From Scolanthus callimorphus (taxonomy: Eukaryota; Cnidaria; Anthozoa; Actiniaria; Edwardsiidae), in the NCBI GenBank assembly GCA_033964015.1, contig CM066924.1, forward strand, positions 12,302,625-12,366,624: DNA of 64,000 bases. The letters are read 5' to 3'. Both the position numbers and the translations under genes were made by a program. Numbering within the stretch: the first letter of the stretch is position 1; every line of letters starts with the position of its first letter. The notes beneath the pieces were generated by a model, which made no database searches, had not been told where the DNA came from, and saw only the letters and a program-made list of their open reading frames with translations. Positions 35,074 to 42,354 of this stretch are shown piece by piece.

Positions 35074-35139
35074 GGCAAGAGCTCAGTTTGAGATCACAGT
35101 CTTCCTCTGCTAGCCGTTGTAGGAGGAGGAACGAATTCA

Positions 35140-35322
35140 ATGGATAATTTCTTAACGTCGCTGGCAAATGCATTTGGCACTGCACTTGGGACTACACTTG
35201 GTGTTGGACTAGGGTTCTCATTAATATTCTCACAAGCGTCGTTTGCACAGCCAATGCTAATTACGGATGATGACCACAGCCTACCCAACAACATGGAAGA
35301 ACAGAGAGAAGAATCAGAATGA
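35140..35322 (+). CDS. Small hydrophobic Polinton protein, unknown
   Basis: Sixty residues from an ATG just inside the left terminal repeat. A glycine-rich hydrophobic stretch (FGTALGTTLGVGLGFSLIFS) could span or perturb a membrane, and the tail is acidic and hydrophilic (DDDHSLPNNMEEQREESE). Its position, 67 bp after a TATA box, makes expression plausible. It may be a minor virion or membrane-active protein, or the first exon of the gene that follows in another frame. I do not recognise a family. Confidence 0.5.
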   Translation: MDNFLTSLANAFGTALGTTLGVGLGFSLIFSQASFAQPMLITDDDHSLPNNMEEQREESE

Positions 35323-35353
35323 GTGCGCGGAGAGTACATTAGAGGATATCTAG

Positions 35354-35879
35354 GCAATACTTGACTTTGATGGTTACTACGTGCAGAAAGAATTCTGGTG
35401 CAAGGAGGCAGGAATTATCTTTGATGACGAGGATGTCAAGGGACAGCACTTTACGTTCCCTATAAAATTTAAAGAACTGAAAAATGCAAAAGACTACGCC
35501 TGTGCAAAGAAGTCCTATATGATACACCGTCTACGATTTGACTTTGCATGGAAGCATTCTCTACCCTACACGGAACTGGACCAAGTGGTGCAAAACTGGT
35601 ATACACAGGACTTGAAGTCTGTCTGTCGCCTACAAGGGCGGGTGTCACGAGAAACGATTGCTGGATAAACTCAGCATTCCCAATGTCAATTTGGAGGACT
35701 ATGGGTGCCCCAAGTTCGAAGAACTGTTCAAGACCTATGCTCAAGATGAACTTTTGTCTACAAGTGGTGGTTTTCACGTATTTCTACCCTTTGCAAGCGC
35801 TGTTCACGTGTTGAAGTGGCCGTATTCTGGAAGTGGCTCAAGCAAACAACATACATGGTGTAAGAACTCTTTTTATTAA
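35354..35879 (+). pseudogene. Exonuclease-like conserved Polinton gene, frameshifted
   Basis: The frame opens just after a stop at 35351-35353 with AILDFDGYYVQKEFWCKEAG, a D-x-D start reminiscent of RNase H-fold exonucleases. It continues through FDFAWKHSLPYTELDQVVQN. Near 35618-35627 a TCTG tetranucleotide is doubled and the frame shifts. The continuation, open from about 35628 in the next frame to the TAA at 35877-35879, includes LSIPNVNLEDYGCPKFEELF. The block order D-F-D-G ... G-G-x-x-E-K ... N-L-E-x-x-G-C-P-K-F is, from memory, shared by a family found in Polintons and other large transposons. Without an evident start codon and with the duplication, this copy is probably inactive. A splice acceptor at CTAG (35353) would be an alternative explanation for the missing start. 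Confidence 0.55.
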
Positions 35880-35922
35880 TAATACAAGGACATTACTGTT
35901 ATAAACTTCTTGTAATAATAAA
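35872..35922. terminator. Overlapping convergent polyadenylation signals
   Basis: AATAAA for the + genes lies at 35917-35922, and the minus-strand AATAAA (plus TTTATT) at 35872-35877, overlapping the + gene's stop. The two transcription units of the Polinton converge here with almost no spacer. Confidence 0.6.
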
Positions 35923-35953
35923 AGTTATTGAGAGCATAACGTTGTCTCTTTAG

Positions 35954-36415
35954 TTAAAACGGTTGCCATTCTCGGAGGGGTCGAGGCTTTCTTCTTGGTA
36001 CACTAACGGAACGTCTTCGTGGTGTCCCGGATGGTGGTGTAGGTAAACGCTTTGTTTTTGGAGTAGCAGGTGTCTTGGAAGGAGGGGAAGGTAAAACCAA
36101 ATCCTCTTCTTCAATGTCATCATCATCATCATCTTGTTGCTGCTGTTTCATCCTTTTTAGTAAAGATAATGGATTTTTGTCTTTTACTTGTCTTGTTAGC
36201 CGGTTGTAACGTTGTAGAATTTGATCGTAACGTTGTACTTTGACATCAGGAGGAAGTGAAGTGTCATTCAAGATGGCTTGCATTTCTCCATCCAGTCGCG
36301 CCAGTACACGGTATTGGGGTGCCGTTTCCACTTTTTGCTTGGTACGCAGCATGTTTACTAAATAATCAGGAACCATAGCCATACGATGAGCTCCACCTTT
36401 TGCTGTTGTTGACAT
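35954..36415 (-). CDS. Conserved Polinton virion-type protein, unknown function
   Basis: A 153-residue frame from ATG 36415. The N-terminal half (MVPDYLVNMLRTKQKVETAP, ARLDGEMQAILNDTSLPPDV, RYDQILQRYNRL) matches a pattern I recall from many animal Polinton genes: a short helical domain with x-L-D-x-E-M-x-x-I-L and Y-x-x-x-L-Q-R-Y. The second half is low-complexity: a QQQQ-DDDDDD run followed by Pro/Thr/Ser and a basic C-terminus (RRRSVSVPRRKPRPLREWQP), which suggests nucleic-acid binding. Its role is not established; a core or packaging protein is a guess. It is the last minus-strand gene and reads intact. Confidence 0.6.
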   Translation of the reverse strand: MSTTAKGGAHRMAMVPDYLVNMLRTKQKVETAPQYRVLARLDGEMQAILNDTSLPPDVKVQRYDQILQRYNRLTRQVKDKNPLSLLKRMKQQQQDDDDDDIEEEDLVLPSPPSKTPATPKTKRLPTPPSGTPRRRSVSVPRRKPRPLREWQPF

Positions 36416-36463
36416 GATGACGTCTTGAAAGCAACTGACGTAAATGTCTTGTTTAACAACACT

Positions 36464-36814
36464 TTATATTTTAGAGATGAGCTTGTTGGCAATTTTCGGT
36501 AGAAATATCGATGCCAATCCACCAAGAAGAGCAGGTAATAAAAAGCCTCCTCGTTGACGCATCAGCATGGCTTTCCGGCTTTTGCTGGAGAGTTTCCGAT
36601 CGGCCAACTTGCGTAACTGATGCTTGTGTTTCTTCAGTTGTTGAATCCGGGCTAATGACATCGGTACGTTGCCACGCAACAGGTTCATAGCCACTTCACT
36701 CAGCGAGTTGATTTGATCAGGAGTAGCATTGACAATGAGTCGTTGGCGTGTCTTCCCTCTGGTGCGATGCAAGAGCCGGAGAAAATCTGCGTTCCTTCTC
36801 AGTCGCTGTGACAT
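36464..36814 (-). CDS. Basic, membrane-active-type small virion protein
   Basis: The ATG at 36814 (MSQRLRRNADFLRLLHRTRG) is chosen because the longer frame would start with GTG. About 116 residues. The pattern basic N-terminus, SEVAMNLLRGNVPMSLARIQ, QLKKHKHQLRKLADRKLSSK and a glycine-flanked hydrophobic C-terminus (RQRGGFLLPALLGGLASIFL) is widespread in Polintons/adintoviruses, as I recall. The QRGG-F junction could be a site for the adenain-like protease, releasing an amphipathic tail comparable in concept to adenoviral pVI/pX. That comparison is inference. Reads intact. Confidence 0.6.
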   Translation of the reverse strand: MSQRLRRNADFLRLLHRTRGKTRQRLIVNATPDQINSLSEVAMNLLRGNVPMSLARIQQLKKHKHQLRKLADRKLSSKSRKAMLMRQRGGFLLPALLGGLASIFLPKIANKLISKI

Positions 36815-36876
36815 GATGAACTGATGATGATCCACTTAGACAAGGGTATTTATGCACTACGAACAAGGCGTTGATC

Positions 36877-37596
36877 TCACGAGGCTCTCTCAGCTCTTGC
36901 CATGGTGAATGGTTGTACCCGAATGACGTGATTCTGGATCGTCTCCTTCTTTTTATAGATCTTTTCCTTCAGTGTAGACGTACATGGGAAACTCTTTAGG
37001 AAGAATATGGATCGTAAGCGACATTGTTCTGGTGTCATTGGATGAAAATCCAACATGAGGTAACCATGAGGTTCTTCGGTGGCTTGATGAAAGGCATCCA
37101 TCACGTAAGGAACACGTCCAGGAAACGCTTGTTGGGCTAACATCTGTACGCCTAAACGATCTCTTGGATTCTTGAACAACACGATGTAATGCGTGTTGAG
37201 TGAAATGGTACGTGCGTGCTTATTGGGTGGAAACAAGTTCTGTGTTAAAAACAACGTGGTGATGTTGTGATGATGGGATTCCTGTGTAAACACGCGGACC
37301 ACACGATCCATTTGATCCATTAAATCGTCCATCACCAAGAGGCCTGGAGTATCGTGAGGACCAAACAAGTCGGTGACGTTGTCTGGGAGTCCTTGATGGA
37401 AGGTCACACCCAGGTTCCGTTGAATAGATGTAAACAACGGTTGCCATTCGCCGTAACAATACACAATTTTTCGAAATTGTTTGTTGAACGCAAGAGCGAC
37501 TTGTTGAAGCAATTTGTGTGTAAACGTGCTTTTACCCGATTGACTTGGGCCCACCACCAAAATGCTACATGGACAACGAAAACGACGATCGTCCAT
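36877..37596 (-). CDS. Genome-packaging ATPase (A32/FtsK-HerA type)
   Basis: 239 residues. Walker A GPSQSGKS at about 16-23, Walker B LLVMDD at about 86-91 and a sensor motif TLFLTQN at about 113-119 give the P-loop ATPase order of poxvirus A32-like packaging enzymes. The usual FK-N-x-R-D segment follows (VLFKNPRDRLGVQMLAQQAF). These ATPases pump viral DNA into the capsid. The start at 37596 is an ATG in front of a short conserved region. The gene is intact, and its length is typical of Polinton ATPases. It lies between protease and small virion genes, as in many Polintons. Confidence 0.92.
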   Translation of the reverse strand: MDDRRFRCPCSILVVGPSQSGKSTFTHKLLQQVALAFNKQFRKIVYCYGEWQPLFTSIQRNLGVTFHQGLPDNVTDLFGPHDTPGLLVMDDLMDQMDRVVRVFTQESHHHNITTLFLTQNLFPPNKHARTISLNTHYIVLFKNPRDRLGVQMLAQQAFPGRVPYVMDAFHQATEEPHGYLMLDFHPMTPEQCRLRSIFFLKSFPCTSTLKEKIYKKKETIQNHVIRVQPFTMARAERAS

Positions 37597-37690
37597 GCTG
37601 ACGTCTAGATTCCATATGAGCCTTTGCCTACATCTACACCTTACTATATACCCAACAACAACAACATTTGGTGATGAAACATCATTTTTA

Positions 37691-38230
37691 TTATAACTTT
37701 AACATGTGTAACAAAGAGCGCTGAACAAGAGCGCATTGACGACTACGCTTAGGATTACAAGGTACTTGTCGTCGTTGTCGTAAAAATCGATCACGCACAA
37801 AGGTGCGAACATTCTGATCGTTCCATTGTAAATTAGGTGTAAACATAGCAGCTACTGTTCCATGACGTTTGCCACGTACACGGTTCCACAAGAAGAACAA
37901 ACAATGTTGGCCACATACGTCAGAGTCCATGGCTTGAATCCTACGAGTGTTGTGCACGAGTTGTGGACGTAACTTGCAAAAGTTCGTAATGGCTTGACCA
38001 TACACTTGTGGAGGAAATCCAAAACTGTCCCAGAATTCACACGTCTCGGGTGTAAAGTACACGGCTAACCAATGAGATCCTGGACGATCGCTTGGAGCCG
38101 CGTTCATGATGTAAGCTTGATTGGGAAATGGGACTTTGGTTGGTAGCAAATCTGATGGAAACACGCCACCAAACACTGGGTTTAACTTGGGATCGTTGTG
38201 TACGAGCAGTTCTAACTGATCCGTGTTCAT
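37691..38230 (-). CDS. Adenain-like maturation cysteine protease
   Basis: 179 residues. His53 in GSHWLAVY, Asp68 in EFWDSFG, Gln99 and Cys106 in IQAMDSDVCGQHC form the expected catalytic set; the Gln-to-Cys spacing of seven equals that of adenoviral adenain. Such C5-family proteases process capsid and core proteins during virion maturation. The ATG overlaps the stop of the capsid gene by four bases (ATGA), and the minus-strand AATAAA at 37687-37692 overlaps its own stop codon, so the region is very compact. Intact. Confidence 0.92.
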   Translation of the reverse strand: MNTDQLELLVHNDPKLNPVFGGVFPSDLLPTKVPFPNQAYIMNAAPSDRPGSHWLAVYFTPETCEFWDSFGFPPQVYGQAITNFCKLRPQLVHNTRRIQAMDSDVCGQHCLFFLWNRVRGKRHGTVAAMFTPNLQWNDQNVRTFVRDRFLRQRRQVPCNPKRSRQCALVQRSLLHMLKL

Positions 38231-39537
38231 CCTTGAATGTCGTAAATCACTTGACCTAATTGGTCCACTTCGATGGTGTTGTTGAACTCGCCGTAGACGA
38301 CAATGGTGTTCACCTGATCGGTGGCACTCCCAAATGTCAGGTACAGGTCAACGTTGCCTTTATATTGAGGTTGGAAGTACCCTGACGAGGCATTGCCTGC
38401 TGGTGTAAAGTCATAGGCAAACAATGAATAACCAGCCTTGAACTCGTCGAACGTAAGGTTGAGTCCTTGTCCGCGGTAGGTACCACACACGTTATCGAAC
38501 AACATATGGTACAAATCTATATCCTTGTCATCAGCGGTAGACAGTGTTCCATAGGGGGTCTCTTGTCCATCCACGGTTACTTTGATGGTAGACAAATCAA
38601 ACTTTTGGAAATTGAATGGATTCTTCCCTTTGTCGCCATTGTAGGCAGCATTCTCTACCATCCCTAAAATCATACGTTTAGGAACGAGTCCCTGGAACAA
38701 GTCTCCTTCATAATGGGTCAAGGATCCATTACCAATTTGCCGGGTCTTCACAATGGCTGACGTCACAGGGTACTTGGCTGTACGTGCATTCGATCCTGTC
38801 ATGAGTTCACGTTGGTTTAACTTGACGCTAGGGGCTGGAGTCACGTGGTACATGCGTAGGATAAAGTCCTCGATGACGATCTTTTCGGTACCTAACTCCG
38901 ACAACAGACAGAAGGCTGTATCATGCATATCAAACTTGATTTTCATCTCGGTGTTGTCCAGAAGGTAACGTCCTGAGTGAAAGAGATCACAAAACAAGGG
39001 GCCTTCCATGCACACTTTTTGTCCAGTTTTAGTACGAGCTGCACGTGCCATGAGTCCAGGATTCTTATTAGCGCCTGTAGCTGCATGACTAAATTGATCC
39101 ATGGAGCCACTGTCTTTTTTCCACATGGCACATTCCAGATACGATTCTTGAGCTTCTTTAGGATAATTCAACAACGTCTCGATGAAGGCACGATACGCAT
39201 ACGTGTCGGTTTGCAAGGTGACGGCTTGATCGTTCAGTTTCACAGTCACTTGTTGGATCATCGAATGAAGAAAGTTGTTGACAGGTCCCACTTTATCGCC
39301 TGCTACAACTTTTTCACCATCAGCTTTGGTGAGCTTGGCCACGACACGGAAATGAGTCTTTTTCAAATCAATCATTGTAGGACCCCTACGAATGATGAAC
39401 TGATAATACTTGGCCCCTTTGTCCGTGGGTGAATACTCAACGTATCGGCCTGATGTCACAGCCACATCTGTTGGTGGTACCGTGAACAAGTCCATGCCTG
39501 GATTGGCAGCAACAAGCGATGCAGAATGAACACTCAT
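38227..39537 (-). CDS. Major capsid protein (double jelly-roll, Polinton/adintovirus hexon-like)
   Basis: 436 residues from ATG 39537. Blocks such as TAKYPVTSAIVKTRQIGNGS, LVPKRMILGMVENAAYNGDK, NPFNFQKFDLSTIKVTVDGQ, GYSLFAYDFTP and VNTIVVYGEFNNTIEVDQLG are those I know from Polinton capsid proteins, often annotated F54H12.2-like. The fold is expected to be two tandem jelly rolls forming trimeric capsomers. It is uninterrupted. A TATA-like GTTATAAAAG (minus, about 39608-39617) lies about 70 bp upstream of the ATG, which suggests its own promoter. Four-base overlap with the protease gene downstream. Confidence 0.88.
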   Translation of the reverse strand: MSVHSASLVAANPGMDLFTVPPTDVAVTSGRYVEYSPTDKGAKYYQFIIRRGPTMIDLKKTHFRVVAKLTKADGEKVVAGDKVGPVNNFLHSMIQQVTVKLNDQAVTLQTDTYAYRAFIETLLNYPKEAQESYLECAMWKKDSGSMDQFSHAATGANKNPGLMARAARTKTGQKVCMEGPLFCDLFHSGRYLLDNTEMKIKFDMHDTAFCLLSELGTEKIVIEDFILRMYHVTPAPSVKLNQRELMTGSNARTAKYPVTSAIVKTRQIGNGSLTHYEGDLFQGLVPKRMILGMVENAAYNGDKGKNPFNFQKFDLSTIKVTVDGQETPYGTLSTADDKDIDLYHMLFDNVCGTYRGQGLNLTFDEFKAGYSLFAYDFTPAGNASSGYFQPQYKGNVDLYLTFGSATDQVNTIVVYGEFNNTIEVDQLGQVIYDIQG

Positions 39538-39620
39538 GTTGACGAGGAGCTCTTGACAGTAGTTGAGGTAATGTCCAACTGATTAGAAGGCATGAATGTC
39601 CAAGTCTTTTATAACTGTTT

Positions 39621-39998
39621 TCAATCGAAAATGTCCTTGGTATGACGACGACGTTTAGCCATGGTCTTAGGTTGACGACGACGACGTTTCAGGGGTTGAC
39701 GAGCACCACCCACTTGTGGTATACCTCGTGTAGCGAGTTCCGCTTGCTTCCGTATACCTTTTGTAGCGAGTTCCCAAGAGGGCAAGTGAGGAATAAAGTC
39801 TCTTCCCAGGGAACTTAATACACCGCCGACACCACCTATACCAAATCCCATTTGTACTGGCACAGGGTACCCATGGAAAACTCCATTTCCTTCTTGTAGA
39901 TGACGTGGAAAATAGGGTCCTTTTCCTGTTTGTGATTTAGGCGGTAGAGCAGCAAGAGCACCACGAGCCATATTCAACATATCGTTGTACCACACCAT
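39621..39998 (-). CDS. Basic glycine-rich virion-type protein
   Basis: 125 residues (ATG 39998, MVWYNDMLNMARGALAALPP). A central hydrophobic glycine-rich segment (VQMGFGIGGVGGVLSSLGRD) is followed by two ATKGI/ATRGI-type repeats and a strongly basic C-terminus (KRRRRQPKTMAKRRRH), likely nuclear targeting or DNA binding. Position between the two capsid genes and the composition fit a minor capsid or core protein. I do not recognise a named family. Intact. Confidence 0.55.
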   Translation of the reverse strand: MVWYNDMLNMARGALAALPPKSQTGKGPYFPRHLQEGNGVFHGYPVPVQMGFGIGGVGGVLSSLGRDFIPHLPSWELATKGIRKQAELATRGIPQVGGARQPLKRRRRQPKTMAKRRRHTKDIFD

Positions 39999-40009
39999 AT
40001 CTTCTTCTT

Positions 40010-40933
40010 CTAGGCAAATCGCACACGACGCAAATGTAGTGTTACCTGTACGGCGCCTGCTTGAAATGACACGGTTTCGCCTGTGTCGTCGGTTATATGG
40101 ATACGGATCTTGTTGATGATTTGAGTACGTAGTGGCAAGTAGTAAGGATTGAGAAAGTTTCGTTCCACAGGGAATCCAGGTTCTCCTTCAGGAACAAAGG
40201 TACGCAACAAATTGTTGGCATCACTTCCCATCACAATATGCGAGTCCACAACGTTAGTGTACACGTAAAAGCTTTGGAATGGATGTACATCTGCTCGTTC
40301 ACGTACGCTGGAGGTGAAGGTCTGTAGTCCGCTAGCATTCTTTTTGTCGGCTACAAATATATACCATTTTCCTACGGTTTCATCAGTTACCCCAAAGAGA
40401 CGAGCAATACCATGGGGTTTCCCGAGTTCAAGTTCAGTGATTGAACCAACTGTATCGAATCCCAAAGCCATTGCTAATCGTGGCCGTAGTAGTAGCATCA
40501 TTTCATTGGTTAACTTGATCGTGGTCATGTTCTCTTTATAATTGTATTTGAACTCAATCTTATTGTGATTGGTTTCGTTTGGCCGGAATCTACGTTGTTG
40601 CTCATGCTTGTTAAATTTGTTAGTAACTCTCTTCATGCCTTTCACAATATCTTCCAGCTTGGTGTACTTTCCTTTGGGTAACGTGTACTTTGTCCATATT
40701 TCGTTAGAGTTTACCACGTGAGTGGAAAGAACCCATATGTCAAGATCTTCTTTTTGCAGCAAACTCCACGAATGGGGATAGATGATGTTGGTAAGCGCCA
40801 TTTCCCATGATCCTTCGCGCAAATCGATAGGATATTTGGTTCGTAGGGTGAAATCCCCAATGGTGTTGTCGGGAAGGGCATCTTCAATGGCATTGCTTGC
40901 CAGCGTAATCACTTGGTCCGCTCGGTCAGACAT
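40010..40933 (-). CDS. Minor capsid (penton-like) protein
   Basis: 307 residues. The N-terminal pattern DNTIGDFTLRTKYPIDLREG followed by SWEMALTNIIYPHSWSLL is the hallmark I associate with Polinton penton proteins (N-T-x-x-x-F-x-x-x-L ... W-x-x-A-L-x-x-I-x-Y-P). The mid-region LAMALGFDTVGSITE and the C-terminal HITDDTGETVSFQAGAVQVT complete the expected order, ending in a basic strand (LHLRRVRF). A single jelly roll forming capsid vertices is expected. Intact, with an 11-bp gap to the next gene. Confidence 0.8.
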   Translation of the reverse strand: MSDRADQVITLASNAIEDALPDNTIGDFTLRTKYPIDLREGSWEMALTNIIYPHSWSLLQKEDLDIWVLSTHVVNSNEIWTKYTLPKGKYTKLEDIVKGMKRVTNKFNKHEQQRRFRPNETNHNKIEFKYNYKENMTTIKLTNEMMLLLRPRLAMALGFDTVGSITELELGKPHGIARLFGVTDETVGKWYIFVADKKNASGLQTFTSSVRERADVHPFQSFYVYTNVVDSHIVMGSDANNLLRTFVPEGEPGFPVERNFLNPYYLPLRTQIINKIRIHITDDTGETVSFQAGAVQVTLHLRRVRFA

Positions 40934-40963
40934 CCTGAGGCAACTGATGTCTTTGATGGGATA

Positions 40964-42094
40964 TCACACGATTTTATGCACTTGACTTGCTAGGATCCAA
41001 CTGTCGTACTTGTCAGGCCAGCCACGCCAATGGACCAAATACTCTTCTTGACGTCCTTTCCCACGGCTCTTGACAATTTTGTCGATACGAAAGACATCTT
41101 TTTGTTCATCCATGCTGACTTTTTGCAATTCTTGTTCGTAAAATTGTCCTTCCAACAACGAACCGTCGTATTCGCGTAGTCGATACGCATAGGGATCCCG
41201 TGCCGTCATCCGATAGGCAATCGTAAACACTTCTTCCGTCCAGTTGGGTAAATACCCTTTTGCAAACACGTGTTTGACTTTACTTATACGTACTAAATCT
41301 CCCACTTGAAATTTAGGTTTTAGCTTCTTCTTCTTCTGAGCCTTCTTCTGGTACAAGGTATGCCATACGTCTTGAGCATTGGCTAACGTGACGTCAGCAG
41401 GGGCACGACGAATGCTTCGATGATACGAATGATTGTAATTATGCATCAGTTGAGGAAGCACGTCAATGTAACGTACTGTCTCTTTGTAGGTGAACCATCG
41501 CCACATCCATGTTTTTAACGTACGATTAAATCGTTCGACGACGGAGGCTTTGGTTTCGCTCTTGGTGGTAAAGTGATGAATGTTTTTCGATTTGAGAAAC
41601 GCTTGAAAGTTTCGATTTAAGAACTCCGATCCATCATCCGTCTGCAATTTCTCAGGCACACGACCTTCCTTGAATATTTTCTGAAACGCCTTGATCAAAC
41701 TGAGTCCCGTCTTGTTCTTCAAGGGTACTGCCCATGCGTACTTGCTTAACACGTCAATGACGGTTAATATGTAGTTGTAGCCATTATTTTTGGTTCTGTA
41801 CGCTTGCATGTCACACAAATCCGCTTGCCATTGTTCGTCGATACCTTGGACGACCACACGATTGCGTGGAAAACGACGACGGTACGGTTTATGGAGTGTA
41901 TATGACGGTTAAGACCGTATCCAAGCTAAGACTGTGCTCTTTTTTATACCTTTTGAGCGCATAGCCCTTGCCAGTTTGGCAACACCGCCCAAAGCAGCAA
42001 CATTGTTTGGATCGTAGTAGGCTTGCTGGAGTAGACGTTCGATATTCTTCTTCTTCTTCTGTGCTACGGTCTGCTTGGGTTTCCTGGGTGCCAT
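40964..42094 (-). pseudogene. Polinton integrase (rve, chromodomain) with in-frame stop
   Basis: The gene starts at ATG 42094 with a lysine-rich N-terminus and helix (MAPRKPKQTVAQKKKKNIER, LLQQAYYDPNNVAALGGVAK). In the same frame a TAA at 41909-41911 stops it after 61 residues, followed by continued open reading to 40964. After the stop come the conserved link TLHKPYRRRFPRNR and the rve core: Asp in QWQADLCD, Asp in LQTDDGSEF and Glu in KASVVERFNR (spacing 34). A C-terminal chromodomain (EYLVHWRGWPDKYDSWI) ends it. Integrase inserts the linear genome and the chromodomain directs it to marked chromatin. Internal initiation after the stop would leave the catalytic core intact, but the expected N-terminal part would be lost. 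A TATA-like element lies at 42246-42251 (minus). Confidence 0.88.
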
Positions 42095-42285
42095 CGACTA
42101 CCACAATACGACCACCGCAACACGCTAGCATACAACGTATACGTTTCAATAAGTTACGACACGTTAGTATGGGACGGTCTTTAAAACATACCATCCTTAG
42201 CGGTGTTCAACACCAAATGATTAGTCCAATGCTGGGTCATCCCCCTTTATAGACAAAAATCACACTATTTGGGTTTTATAAGTTC

Positions 42286-42291
42286 TTTATT
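42286..42291 (-). terminator. Polyadenylation signal of the polymerase gene
   Basis: Minus-strand AATAAA, 64 bp after the polymerase stop codon at 42355-42357. Confidence 0.55.
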
Positions 42292-42354
42292 ATACATAAC
42301 TTTATATACACCGAGCTGTTGCTTAAAGTCTTAAAAGTCTTATTAAAAGTCTTA

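Larger units (their letters stand above)
34704..35135. repeat. Polinton left terminal inverted repeat
   Basis: Inverse copy of 46970-47409 with few mismatches. Within it a unit of about 160 bp (from GGAAACAGGATCAAGGTCAT through CGGATCGAAATCCACCAATC to ATCAAATTACAGGGATTTCG) occurs twice, at about 34632-34785 (its first part outside the shared repeat) and 34903-35050. The innermost part holds a TATA-box promoter, and the homology continues almost to the start codon of the first gene. Confidence 0.9.

Noticed and set aside
35321..35353. A 20-bp intron (GTACATTAG...CTAG) joining the small hydrophobic gene to the exonuclease-like gene
   Set aside because: Far too short for a spliceosomal intron. 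A longer intron from within the first gene remains possible but no donor stands out.
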